From Streptomyces sp. NL15-2K (GTDB taxonomy: Bacteria > Actinomycetota > Actinomycetes > Streptomycetales > Streptomycetaceae), in contig NZ_CP130630.1 of NCBI RefSeq assembly GCF_030551255.1, positions 7,855,501-7,919,500 on the forward strand: a DNA stretch of 64,000 bases, read 5' to 3'. The notes beneath the pieces were generated by a model, which was not told where the DNA came from, searched no databases, and saw nothing but the letters and a program-made list of their open reading frames with translations. This document shows, in pieces, positions 54,039 through 61,844 of this stretch (positions within the stretch are counted from its first letter, which is position 1; each line of letters begins with the position of its first letter). The translations under genes and the position numbers were made by a program.

Positions 54039-54070
54039 CGGTGCCGGTGCGCTCGGGCGCACCGGCACCG
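54039..54070 (+). terminator. Attenuator hairpin after the precursor gene
   Basis: CGGTGCCGGTGCG (54039-54051) pairs perfectly with CGCACCGGCACCG (54058-54070) with a 6-nt loop, starting 7 nt after the precursor stop. Such hairpins let RiPP loci make more precursor mRNA than enzyme mRNA. Confidence 0.75.
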
Positions 54071-54089
54071 CCCGGGGAACGAGGCGACA

Positions 54090-54712
54090 TGGAATTCGTA
54101 GTTCTTCCGGACTGCCCGGCCGGTGTCCGACTGGCCGCGGACCTGCGGGCGGCACACCGGATCTATCACGCGTCGGGGCGGCCCTGGATTGTGGGTGACT
54201 GGCCCCAGGACGAGGTCACGGTGGTCGAAGCGGACCCGCGGCGGATGGTGCTGCTGGGACACACCTGGCTGGACGAGACGGCCACGACGGCCGCGCTCGG
54301 CCGGATGCGCTCGCTCCACGACGTGGATACGGCGCGTCCCGGCTGCCAGGGCTCTTTCATCTGACGGCTTCGATGGACAGCAGGACCCGGGTCCAGGGCT
54401 CGGTCGCCGGCGTACGACAGATCTTCACCGCCGTGGTCGACGGGGTCACGGTGGCGGCGAGCGGCATGGAGCCGCTGCTGCGGTTCACCGGCGCAAGCCT
54501 CGACGAGACGGTGCTGGCCGCCCGCCTGCTGGTGCCCGGCGGAGTGCCCTGGCCGCTAGCTTTGAGGCCTGTCCACCGGGGTATCGACCCGCTCGGCACC
54601 GGGCACTGGCTCGAACTGGACGCCGACGGCCGGTCGCGACAGATACGTTGGTGGAAGCTGCCGGAGGCGTCCCTCTCGCTGGCACAGGGCGCAGAGGCGA
54701 ACCCACTGCGGT
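54090..54712 (+). pseudogene. Lasso cyclase (asparagine-synthetase-like) N-terminal remnant
   Basis: ATG 54090 begins MEFVVLPDCPAGVRLAADLR; then HASGRPWIVGDWPQDEVTVV and VLLGHTWLDETATTAALGRM, the glutaminase-like N-terminal half of lasso macrolactam synthetases. Around 54325-54345 the frame slips (RPGCQGSFI then stop) and resumes one base off as RLPGLFHLTASMDSRT, continuing to LDADGRSRQIRWWKLPEASL. At about 54712 cyclase sequence ends and CapA-like sequence begins. The whole ATP-pyrophosphatase domain that forms the isopeptide bond is missing. It cannot be active. Confidence 0.8.
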
Positions 54713-54730
54713 ACAGCACGACCGCTGCAG

Positions 54731-55529
54731 GTGACGCCCGCTCAGATGGACGTGCTCCGGCAGATCGACGGGGCTACGGGCCCGGCGGGCCGAGGCGCGC
54801 ACGCTGCTCGGTTTCGATCCCGCCATGCCCTCGCCCGACCGGCTCACCCTGTTCGCCACGCGCTTCCAGGCCGCGGACACACCAGGCTTCACCACCACCT
54901 GCGACCCGAAGGACCTCGACGAGATCTCCCAGTGGGTGGTCGAGGCCCGGCGCCGTGCGGACCTCGTCATGGTCAGCGTGCACTCCCACGAGCTCGGCCC
55001 GACGCCGGAGACACCCGGCGAATTCCTGCGCGAGTTCGCCCACCGGATGATCGACGAGGGCGCCGACATCGTGGTTGGACACGGCCCGCACCTCCTCCGC
55101 GGCGTGGAGCTCTACCGGCAGAAACCGATCTTCTACAGCCTGAGAAACATCGTCAGCCAGATCGAACGCGCCGACCGGGTCCCCGCCGAGGACTACGCGA
55201 GGGTCGCCGCGGGCGAACAGCTCACACCAGGACGGTACTTCGCCGAACTCGTCGCTCACGGCCGTCGGCTGTTCGCCCCGCACCGCCAGTACTGGCAGTC
55301 GCTCGTGCCGGTGCTCACGTTCGACGACGGCGCGCTCGTTGGCGCCCGCCTCCACCCGATCGAACTGGGTTTCGGCCAGCCGGTTCACCGCCGGGACCGC
55401 CCGCGTTTGGCAGGCCCGGTCGACGCCAAGGACATCCTCACCGACTTCGCCCGGCTTGCGGAGCCGTACGGCGCCACCGTCACGGTCGGGGACAGGGGGG
55501 CGGGTGAGTTGGTGATCGACGGGTCGTGA
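54731..55529 (+). pseudogene. CapA/MslH-like peptide epimerase, C-terminal remnant with frameshift
   Basis: From GTG 54731 the frame reads MTPAQMDVLRQIDGATG, shifts near 54775, and continues RRAEARTLLGFDPAMPSPDR through DLVMVSVHSHELGPTPETPG, IVVGHGPHLLRGVELYRQKP and IFYSLRNIV to a stop at 55529. These are the C-terminal metal-binding motifs of the CapA/PGA_cap metallophosphatase fold, to which the C-terminal Trp epimerase MslH of MS-271 belongs. The N-terminal half is missing, fused by a deletion to the cyclase remnant. An in-frame ATG at 54825 could still give a 234-residue partial protein. Confidence 0.75.
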
Positions 55530-55657
55530 CATCCGCGGGACGCCTCGCCCTGGCTGCTTTCGTCTCAACAGCTCGTGGGCGCAAAGCAGTTGAGAAAACG
55601 GAACTGCTAAAATCGCGGATCCGATGGCCCCGATGAGCAGCGTGCGAGGAATGCGGA

Positions 55658-56332
55658 ATGACTGAGGCGGTCCGGGTGCTGATCGCGGACGATCAGGCGC
55701 TGTTGCGCGGGGGCTTCCGTGTCCTCATTGATTCGACACCCGGAATGGAGGTGATAGGCGAGGTGGGGAACGGCGCCAGGGCAGTGGAACTCGCCCGGGA
55801 ACTCAAACCGGACGTCGTCCTGATGGATCTGCGCATGCCCGTCATGGACGGCATCGCGGCCACGCGGGAGATCTGCTCCGACGAGACGATGGCCGGTGTA
55901 CGGGTACTGGCCCTCACGATGTTCGACATGGACGACTACGTCTACCCGGCCCTTCAGGCGGGCGCGAGCGGATTCATGCTGAAGGACGCCTCGCCGTCCG
56001 ACCTGCTCGCCGGCATTCGCGTCATCGCCACCGGCGAGGGTGTACTGGCACCCACGGTCACGCGCCGCCTCATTGCGAACTTCTCCCGTAGCGACGAAAC
56101 GGCTCGGTCGGCCCCGCGGCTCGTCGGGCTCACCAAGCGGGAACAGGAGGTGCTCGTGCTGATCGCGAACGGATTGTCGAACGCCGAGATCTCCCAGCAA
56201 CTGGTGGTCAGCCTGCCAACCGTGAAGACCCATGTGAGCAGCCTCCTTTCCAAGCTGCATGCCCGCGACCGCGCCCAACTGGTCATCATCGCCTATGAAA
56301 GCGGCCTTGCCGAGCGCGGGATGCCGACCTGA
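55658..56332 (+). CDS. NarL/LuxR-family response regulator
   Basis: A 224-residue regulator. Receiver domain with DDQALLRGGF, phospho-acceptor Asp57 in VLMDLRMP and LKDASPSDLL; LuxR HTH with LTKREQEVLVLIANGLSNAE and VKTHVSSLLSKL. It is probably the partner of the kinase at 50892, with the lasso genes between them, as in siamycin-type clusters. It appears intact although the enzymes are broken, so it may now control the exporter only. Confidence 0.88.
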   Translation: MTEAVRVLIADDQALLRGGFRVLIDSTPGMEVIGEVGNGARAVELARELKPDVVLMDLRMPVMDGIAATREICSDETMAGVRVLALTMFDMDDYVYPALQAGASGFMLKDASPSDLLAGIRVIATGEGVLAPTVTRRLIANFSRSDETARSAPRLVGLTKREQEVLVLIANGLSNAEISQQLVVSLPTVKTHVSSLLSKLHARDRAQLVIIAYESGLAERGMPT

Positions 56333-56489
56333 GGGTGCGTAGAGAATTTGCGAGACGACGGTCCGCAAAGGCGTGTTCGAGCTGGAGGCCGGTGGAGCGC
56401 CGCTGGGGCGCGTGCGCCGCCTGTACGGACGGGCCGCGATGGTCAACCAGCGCATCCAGGCATTGAGCGTCTCCCAGCCCACAGGCCCC

Positions 56490-56663
56490 TGCGGGCATCT
56501 TCGCGGTGGCCCGGTTGATCGGGGCGAGGAGGTCGACGTCGTTACTGACCCGGTTGACGATCGGGTGGGCTTGGACGGAGTAGCCGCCTGCAAGGGCGTA
56601 GCCGAAGTCGTCGGCGAGGGCGTCGAGCCTGATGCGGATCAGTCGGCAGTGCAACTCGTCCAC
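56490..56663 (-). pseudogene. AbiEii-type nucleotidyltransferase, 5' fragment
   Basis: GTG 56663 opens MDELHCRLIRIRLDALADDF, GYALAGGYSVQAHPIVNRVS and NDVDLLAPINRATAKMP, the N-terminal nucleotidyltransferase motif region of AbiEii/MenT-like toxins (GGY and the DVDL metal aspartates). After about 57 residues the sequence departs from the family. It overlaps the upstream gene by 1 nt. Confidence 0.6.
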
Positions 56664-56983
56664 TACGCCGCGGCTGCCGCAGGTGCCAGCTCGGGAAAGC
56701 GGGTCTGCCAGGCCGCATGGGCCGGAGCGGGCAGGAACAGGTCCGTCCAGTGCCGGCGCAACAGACTGGCGTTCAGGTGTGCCCGCAGGTCAGCGGCGGA
56801 CTGGGCCTCACGGATGACCCGCTCGTACATCAGGAGCAGGTCGGCATCGTCGGCGAGGTCGTATTCATAGCGCGGGCCCCAGTCGATGTGCCGGGACAGG
56901 GTCACGGCGCCGGAGGCCAGCCCGACCAACTCGTCGAGCGACTCCGGAAGCGCGTAGATCCTGGCTGCGGCGTACCTGCTCAA
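56663..56983 (-). CDS. Conserved protein coupled to AbiEii-type gene (copy 2 of module)
   Basis: A ~106-residue protein: SRYAAARIYALPESLDELVG, YEYDLADDADLLLMYERVIR, LLRRHWTDLFLPAPAHAAWQ, ending PAAAAA. It is probably the small partner of the AbiEii-type nucleotidyltransferase that follows by a 1-nt overlap. The start is uncertain: TTG 56983 is in frame, while the ATG at 56994 (MLGT then stop) looks like the original start lost to an indel. A deleted copy lies at 27240-27545. Confidence 0.5.
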   Translation of the reverse strand: MSRYAAARIYALPESLDELVGLASGAVTLSRHIDWGPRYEYDLADDADLLLMYERVIREAQSAADLRAHLNASLLRRHWTDLFLPAPAHAAWQTRFPELAPAAAAA

Positions 56984-57331
56984 GTGCCCAGCATGCCGTG
57001 AGCCGTTGCGTCGTGGTACCGACGCTCGCATCCGACGCGGCGACGGGCTGCCCACGGCATGCCAAGCACTGGCCCCGCCAAAGTCAAACGGCCCGTTTCT
57101 CCGTGTGCCTTCCGACCGCCCTCGTCGGAAAACATGCAGGTCACAGTAGGTTTCCTCCGGCGACGGTGCTGCCTTGCGGCTCTCCGTCCCGCAAATAGCC
57201 CACGCAAGGCGATTTTGCGGGATCGGATATTTGGGATTCCATCTGTGTGGCGCCGCAAAGCCGCAGGTCGAAGGCTCATCGGACTGAGTGGTTATGGCCA
57301 AGTAGGCCGTGCGTTTTGGCATGCACAAGAA

Positions 57332-57365
57332 AGGCCCTGACCGGCGTTTCCGCTGGTCAGGGCCT
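57332..57365 (-). terminator. Hairpin next to the right half-tRNA
   Basis: AGGCCCTGACC (57332-57342) pairs perfectly with GGTCAGGGCCT (57355-57365). In the minus direction it lies just past the tRNA-Arg 3' end, where a tRNA terminator belongs. It corresponds to the weaker hairpin at 46176-46205. Confidence 0.7.
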
Positions 57366-57374
57366 AAATTTCCG

Positions 57375-57444
57375 GTGCCCCCGGCAGGATTCGAACCTGC
57401 GCACACGGCTCCGGAGGCCGGGCAGTTCCCAGACGTTTTCGCAG
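57375..57444 (-). repeat. tRNA-Arg(CCG) 3' half, right copy (attachment-site-like)
   Basis: Same 3' tRNA half as at 46217, 69 of 70 positions identical. The 5' half is again missing. Similarity of the flanks goes further: GTTTTGGCATGCAC on the left and, on the right, a run through CCGCGA, TGGAAAT and GACCTGCTT up to the start of a DUF5655-like gene. So a whole junction, not only the core, occurs twice. Confidence 0.75.
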
Positions 57445-57572
57445 GTCAGTGGGCCACCTGGCGGAGCGTTAGCCTTCCGGTCCCGCGTACGTCCCGCGAC
57501 TTGGAAATGTCATAATTTGACCTGCTTACCTAGATTGCTGCTGAGCGTCGGCCACACTGGCTGCAGCGGTGT

Positions 57573-57672
57573 CGAAGCAGAGTCTTGTCGAGGCCAACAT
57601 GGAGGCACTGCTCCGGGGTCCGCTTCCTGGCGACCGAGTACAGCTCCGGTCCGGCTCGGTGCCGGCCGTCGT
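57573..57672 (+). pseudogene. DUF5655-like gene, 5' scrap
   Basis: About 100 bp match the start of the pseudogene at 46481: NMEALL and, one frame over, GVRFLATEYSSGP correspond to NMEKLLEVRFLASECSTGP. The similarity ends at the EamA gene. It is a deletion remnant of the right junction copy. Confidence 0.5.
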
Positions 57673-58661
57673 CACAAGGCCCTCTGGGGCTCGGACTGCG
57701 CAGCCGCTCGACTCTCGCCCACTTCCTGCGGGGTCCGTTCCTCAGGCTTGCCCCGCATGCGTGACACCGCGACCCCGGACAGACAGAGGAGCCCGCCGAG
57801 GAGGGACAGCCAGCCGGGCACCTCGCCGAGGAACAGCCACGACATGACGATGACGAGCACCGGCACGGCGTACGTCGTGGCACCCATCTTCCCGGCAGTG
57901 GTTCGCGATATCGCATACGCCCATGTGCTGAACGCCAGCGCCGTGGGGAAGACGCCCAGGTACACCACCTGCAGCGTCGCGGACGCGGGGGCCCGGCTCA
58001 CCTCCGTCGCGAACCGACCTGCGAATGGCAGGCATGCCAGCGCCCCGACGAGCGCGCCGAACGTCGTCACCTGGAGCGGGGTGGCGTGCTTCAATGTCGG
58101 CTTCTGCAGTACGACACCCACTGCGTACACCACCGCCGCGAGCAGACACATCAGCACACCGACGACGGATGCCTCTTCTCCGCTGGAGGTGGCCAGTCCG
58201 ACGATCACGGCCCCGACGAACGAGACCGCCACGCCCGCCATCAGCCGGGGTGGAAAGCCCTCCTTCAGCAGCCATCCGCCCAGCAGCGCCATCAGGATCG
58301 GCCCGATGTTGACGATCATCGCGGCCGTGCCGGCGTCCACCTCTCGCTCGCCCCAGTTCAAGGCGACCATGTACGCGCCGAACCACAGGATCCCCGAGGT
58401 GGCGATGCCGAGCCACGTTTCGCGGGGCGGGAATCCCTCGCGCCGGACGAGCAGAATGGCGAGCAGCACGACCGAGGCCACCGCCAGCCTCCCGAAGGCG
58501 AGTGGGCCCGGTTCGAAATGCTCGGCGGAGCTGCGAATGGAGATGAATGACGATGCCCACAGCACCACGGTGACCGAGGCGGCGACGAGTGCGCGGCCAT
58601 CCGTCCCGGCCGGGGGCCGCGTCTCACCGGCCACCGCTGCTATTTCCGCCTGCCGACTCAA
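57672..58661 (-). CDS. EamA/DMT-family transporter
   Basis: A 329-residue protein with ten predicted hydrophobic segments in two EamA halves (WASSFISIRSSAEHFEPGPL in the first, TAGKMGATTYAVPVLVIVMS in the second). TTG 58661 is preferred since GGAGG lies 8 nt upstream; an in-frame TTG at 58676 overlaps that site. Exports or imports an unknown metabolite. It is co-oriented with the XRE regulator, 46 nt downstream of it, so probably in its operon and possibly linked to the adjacent biosynthetic cluster. Confidence 0.85.
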   Translation of the reverse strand: MSRQAEIAAVAGETRPPAGTDGRALVAASVTVVLWASSFISIRSSAEHFEPGPLAFGRLAVASVVLLAILLVRREGFPPRETWLGIATSGILWFGAYMVALNWGEREVDAGTAAMIVNIGPILMALLGGWLLKEGFPPRLMAGVAVSFVGAVIVGLATSSGEEASVVGVLMCLLAAVVYAVGVVLQKPTLKHATPLQVTTFGALVGALACLPFAGRFATEVSRAPASATLQVVYLGVFPTALAFSTWAYAISRTTAGKMGATTYAVPVLVIVMSWLFLGEVPGWLSLLGGLLCLSGVAVSRMRGKPEERTPQEVGESRAAAQSEPQRAL

Positions 58662-58707
58662 GATTGTTTCCTCCAAGACAGATACTCTGAAGTGTCGTCG
58701 AATAGAG

Positions 58708-59502
58708 TCATTGTCGTTCCTGGCTGCGAGGCGTCGCCGAGTCGGACTCGGGTAACAGGAGCACGTAGCGGAGATCCTGCCGATAGGCGGGAAGCAGAAC
58801 CTGTGATGTGACGACTATGTCCCCCGACGCCACATGCGGGATTCGCAGTCGGAAACTATTTCTCTGGCGATAGGCTATGACCTTCGCGTCCTGCTCCCAC
58901 AGTCGCCGGCATTCACGGTCCTGGAGCACCTCGTCGAGTATTTCCCCGAGTTGCCTGTTGTTGCGACTTGTTGCCAGAGAGAATCGCAGCTGGGCGAGAT
59001 AGAGCGCGGCGTGCCGGGGCCATTCGGTGATCTGTTCGCGAGCCGTCGGCGTGGTGAGAGCCCAACGCAGGAGATTCGCTTCAGGCTCCCGGACCCAAGG
59101 AAACCACGTCGCCATGGGGCCCGTGTAGTCGAGCATGTTCCACGCGTGGTCGACGACATAGGCGGGGTATTGCTCATGAGTGGCGAGCAGGTGCGTGAGT
59201 GTGGCGAGGGCCTGTTCCTGTCCCTCCGGTCCCGGTGCGACCGGATCGGCATTCACGTGCACATGCCGGTACAGGGCCAAGCGTTCGTCCAGACCGAGTG
59301 CCAGTGCGTCGGAGAGGCGCTGCAACGTCTCGGGAGTGAGCGGTGCCCCCATGTCGCTCTCCAGATTGCGGTACCAGCGTTCGCTCACCTCCATGCGCTC
59401 GGCGACCTCTCTTTGGGGAAGCGGCCTGCCGCGCTGCAATTTCTTTCCCGCCACCGCCCGCCAAGCGCGTAATAAGTCCGGGAGCTTAGTGGTGTGGTAC
59501 AC
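58708..59502 (-). CDS. XRE-family regulator with MmyB-type ligand domain
   Basis: A 264-residue regulator. HTH_XRE at about 10-80 (LPQREVAERMEVSERWYRNL), then an MmyB-like ligand-binding domain (YPAYVVDHAWNMLDYTGPMA, RLRIPHVASGDIVVTSQVLL). GTG 59502 follows AGGGGGG at about 10 nt. Divergent from the NRPS-PKS operon with a 397-bp region between; likely controls the EamA gene and perhaps the cluster. Confidence 0.85.
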   Translation of the reverse strand: MYHTTKLPDLLRAWRAVAGKKLQRGRPLPQREVAERMEVSERWYRNLESDMGAPLTPETLQRLSDALALGLDERLALYRHVHVNADPVAPGPEGQEQALATLTHLLATHEQYPAYVVDHAWNMLDYTGPMATWFPWVREPEANLLRWALTTPTAREQITEWPRHAALYLAQLRFSLATSRNNRQLGEILDEVLQDRECRRLWEQDAKVIAYRQRNSFRLRIPHVASGDIVVTSQVLLPAYRQDLRYVLLLPESDSATPRSQERQ

Positions 59503-59899
59503 CGGCTGAAATACCCCCCTGTTGTAGCAATCAGAGACCGAGGCGCAACGACGGCCCTGCCGAAATGAGCCCGAGCAGCCCACCCGTATGCTATCGGATG
59601 CGCAGAACCGCGCACTGTGACCTTCAGCACGACGGTCTGTGATCGTACTGATGGTAACCGGCAAATATTTACCGGTCAGCGGTCGTGGGGTTAGTGCGGC
59701 TGTCGGCCGGGGCATCATTGGGGCCGCACTGCCCGAGCTGTCTCATTTGTGCAAATTAATTCAGGGTTGACGGCATCCGGAGATCCGCCCCTCGGATATT
59801 GCGCGGCATATTTTTGCCGCTTGACGCTGGTTGAATCCCGCTGCAAGCATCGAAGCCAGTTCCCCTATTCGCCGCACTTCTCAAGTTGGAGAGTAATTC
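59503..59899. other. Divergent promoter region of the NRPS-PKS cluster
   Basis: No gene in 397 bp, and A/T content is higher than around it. ACCGG (59657-59661) and CCGGT (59672-59676) flank an AT-rich centre, CAAATATTTA, an operator-like dyad. Promoters in both directions are expected here. Confidence 0.45.
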
Positions 59900-61735
59900 G
59901 TGCAGACGGTCGACGGCCTGTTGCAGCGGGCGTGTGAGAAATTCGCTGACGCGACCGCAACCAGCTCCGCTTCAGAAGCCCTTTCATATACCGAACTCCT
60001 GTCGCGCGCCCGGAAAGTGGCGGACGACCTGCGAGCGCAGGGCATCGGGCCCGGCGACGCCGTCGGCATTCTCGGTCGACGCAGCGCGTCGGTGATCGTG
60101 GCCGTCTTCGGTGTGTGGATTTCTGGGGGGATCGTCATGCTCGTCGATGACGCACTGCCGGATGTGCGTCGGCAGACCATGCTGGACTCCGGTCACGCGC
60201 GGGCGACCGTCGACTGCGCGAACGGCCACCAAATCGCTTTGCGGCCCGGCTCCGGGCCCACGGACGCAGGCGGTCCGGCCGGGATTCTCGACAACGAGGA
60301 CTACGCCTATATCGCCTTCACCTCAGGGTCCACGGGGAAGCCCAAGGCGATCGTCGGAAGCCACACGGGGTTGTCCCGGTTCCTGGAATGGCAGTCCGGC
60401 GAATTCGACATCGGTCCGCAGGATCGATTCGCCCATCTCACCAACCTGTCTTTCGACGTCTGGTTCCGAGACGCCCTGACGCCCCTGATCTCGGGCGCCA
60501 CACTGTGTATTCCGGATGAACGGCACCTCGACGCCACCGGAGTACGGGAGTTCCTGCGCAGCGAGGAGATCACGGGCTTCCACCTGGTCCCCTCGCTCGG
60601 CAAGGTATGGATGTCCGGCCTCACGGAGAGCGATCCGACGGCGAGCGTCCGGTTGTCCTTCTTCGCGGGCGAGCCTCTGGACGGCGCCCTGGTCAGCAGG
60701 TGGCAGGATCTCTTTCCGAACTGCCAGGTGGTCAACCTCTACGGCCCGACCGAGACGACACTGGCCCAGCACTTCCACCGGGTGCCGCACCGGCCGGCCG
60801 CCGGCATCCAGCCGGTGGGCCGCAACCTCCCCCAGTCGCGCAGCCGTGTCCTGGACGAGGACAGGAAGCCCTGCGCCGACGGTGTCGCCGGGGAGATCCA
60901 CATCGTGGCGGAGCACCCCTCGTACGGCTATCTGGTCGACGGCCGGATCGTCTCGCCGTTCGTCGAACTCCACCTCGACGGGGAGCGGGTCCTCGCCTAC
61001 CCGACCGGGGATCTCGGGCGGCGCGGCGCGGACGGCGACCTGGAGATCCTCGGCCGGGCGGACGACCAGATCAAGATCGCGGGCGTCCGGATCGAACTGC
61101 AGGAGGTGCGCTCCGCGATCCAGTCCCACCCCAGCGTCCGCGATGTCTTCGTCTGTGCGCAGGAGGACCGGTTCACCAAGTTCATCGTCGCGGTCGTCGA
61201 GGGGGACGCGACGGCCGAACGGGAACTGCGCGACTACCTGGGCGGGCGTCTGATGAGCGCGATGCTGCCCTCCGCCTACCTCTTTCTCCCCGAACTGCCC
61301 AAGCTCCCCAACGGGAAGATCGACCGTAAGGCGCTGTCCGAGACCGCTCGCGCCCATGTGCAGGCCCGGGCCCGGCACGCGGCCGACGAGGGACCGTCGG
61401 GTCCGAAGGCCCGGTCGGTCGCCGACCGGCTGGAGCGGATCTGGCTCTCCGTGGCCGGTGGCGGAGCCACCTCCCTGGCCGACCGTGAGTCGAACTTCTT
61501 CGACGTGGGAGGGACCTCGCTGACCATCGTCGTCCTCCACTCCGAGATCCAGAGCGAGTTCGGTGTGCGGTTCCCGATGGTCCGCCTCTTCGAGCACGCC
61601 TCCTTCAACGCGCAGCGCAGGTTCCTCGAGTCCATGACGAAGCAGCCGCGCAAGCGCGTACCGGGCACCTCGGCGGCCACGGCGCGCGCCGCACGCAGCC
61701 GCGTCCTGACGGCCAGGCGCGCCCGCCGGACCTGA
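59900..61735 (+). CDS. NRPS loading-type protein: adenylation domain and carrier domain
   Basis: A 611-residue A-PCP protein. Adenylation motifs: A3 FTSGSTGKPKA at 140-150, A4 region LSFDVWFRDAL, A5 NLYGPTETT, A7 YPTGDLGRRG, A8 GRADDQIKIAGVRIELQEV, A10 PNGKIDRKAL. A carrier domain follows with FFDVGGTSL, whose Ser540 takes the phosphopantetheine arm. There is no condensation domain, so it would activate a starter amino acid and pass it to the KS of the next protein. The amino acid cannot be predicted with confidence. GTG 59900 follows GGAGAG. Confidence 0.9.
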   Translation: MQTVDGLLQRACEKFADATATSSASEALSYTELLSRARKVADDLRAQGIGPGDAVGILGRRSASVIVAVFGVWISGGIVMLVDDALPDVRRQTMLDSGHARATVDCANGHQIALRPGSGPTDAGGPAGILDNEDYAYIAFTSGSTGKPKAIVGSHTGLSRFLEWQSGEFDIGPQDRFAHLTNLSFDVWFRDALTPLISGATLCIPDERHLDATGVREFLRSEEITGFHLVPSLGKVWMSGLTESDPTASVRLSFFAGEPLDGALVSRWQDLFPNCQVVNLYGPTETTLAQHFHRVPHRPAAGIQPVGRNLPQSRSRVLDEDRKPCADGVAGEIHIVAEHPSYGYLVDGRIVSPFVELHLDGERVLAYPTGDLGRRGADGDLEILGRADDQIKIAGVRIELQEVRSAIQSHPSVRDVFVCAQEDRFTKFIVAVVEGDATAERELRDYLGGRLMSAMLPSAYLFLPELPKLPNGKIDRKALSETARAHVQARARHAADEGPSGPKARSVADRLERIWLSVAGGGATSLADRESNFFDVGGTSLTIVVLHSEIQSEFGVRFPMVRLFEHASFNAQRRFLESMTKQPRKRVPGTSAATARAARSRVLTARRARRT

Positions 61736-61844
61736 GACGCGCCGCCCGCGCGAGTGGTCCCTGACCGTCGCCTCCGCACCGCACCGACTCGCCCCGCACC
61801 GCAGTGACCTGTCCCCGCACAGCACCGCACCGTACGGACCAAGG

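Noticed and set aside
54090..55529. A functional lasso cyclase-epimerase fusion
   Set aside because: There are at least two frameshifts, and the ATP-binding half of the cyclase and the N-terminal half of the epimerase are missing, so this is a deletion scar.
56373..56870. A plus-strand gene over the AbiEii-linked module
   Set aside because: Its second half is antisense to the conserved module protein. The first part (FELEAGGAPLGRVRRLYGRA) looks protein-like but is too short to name.
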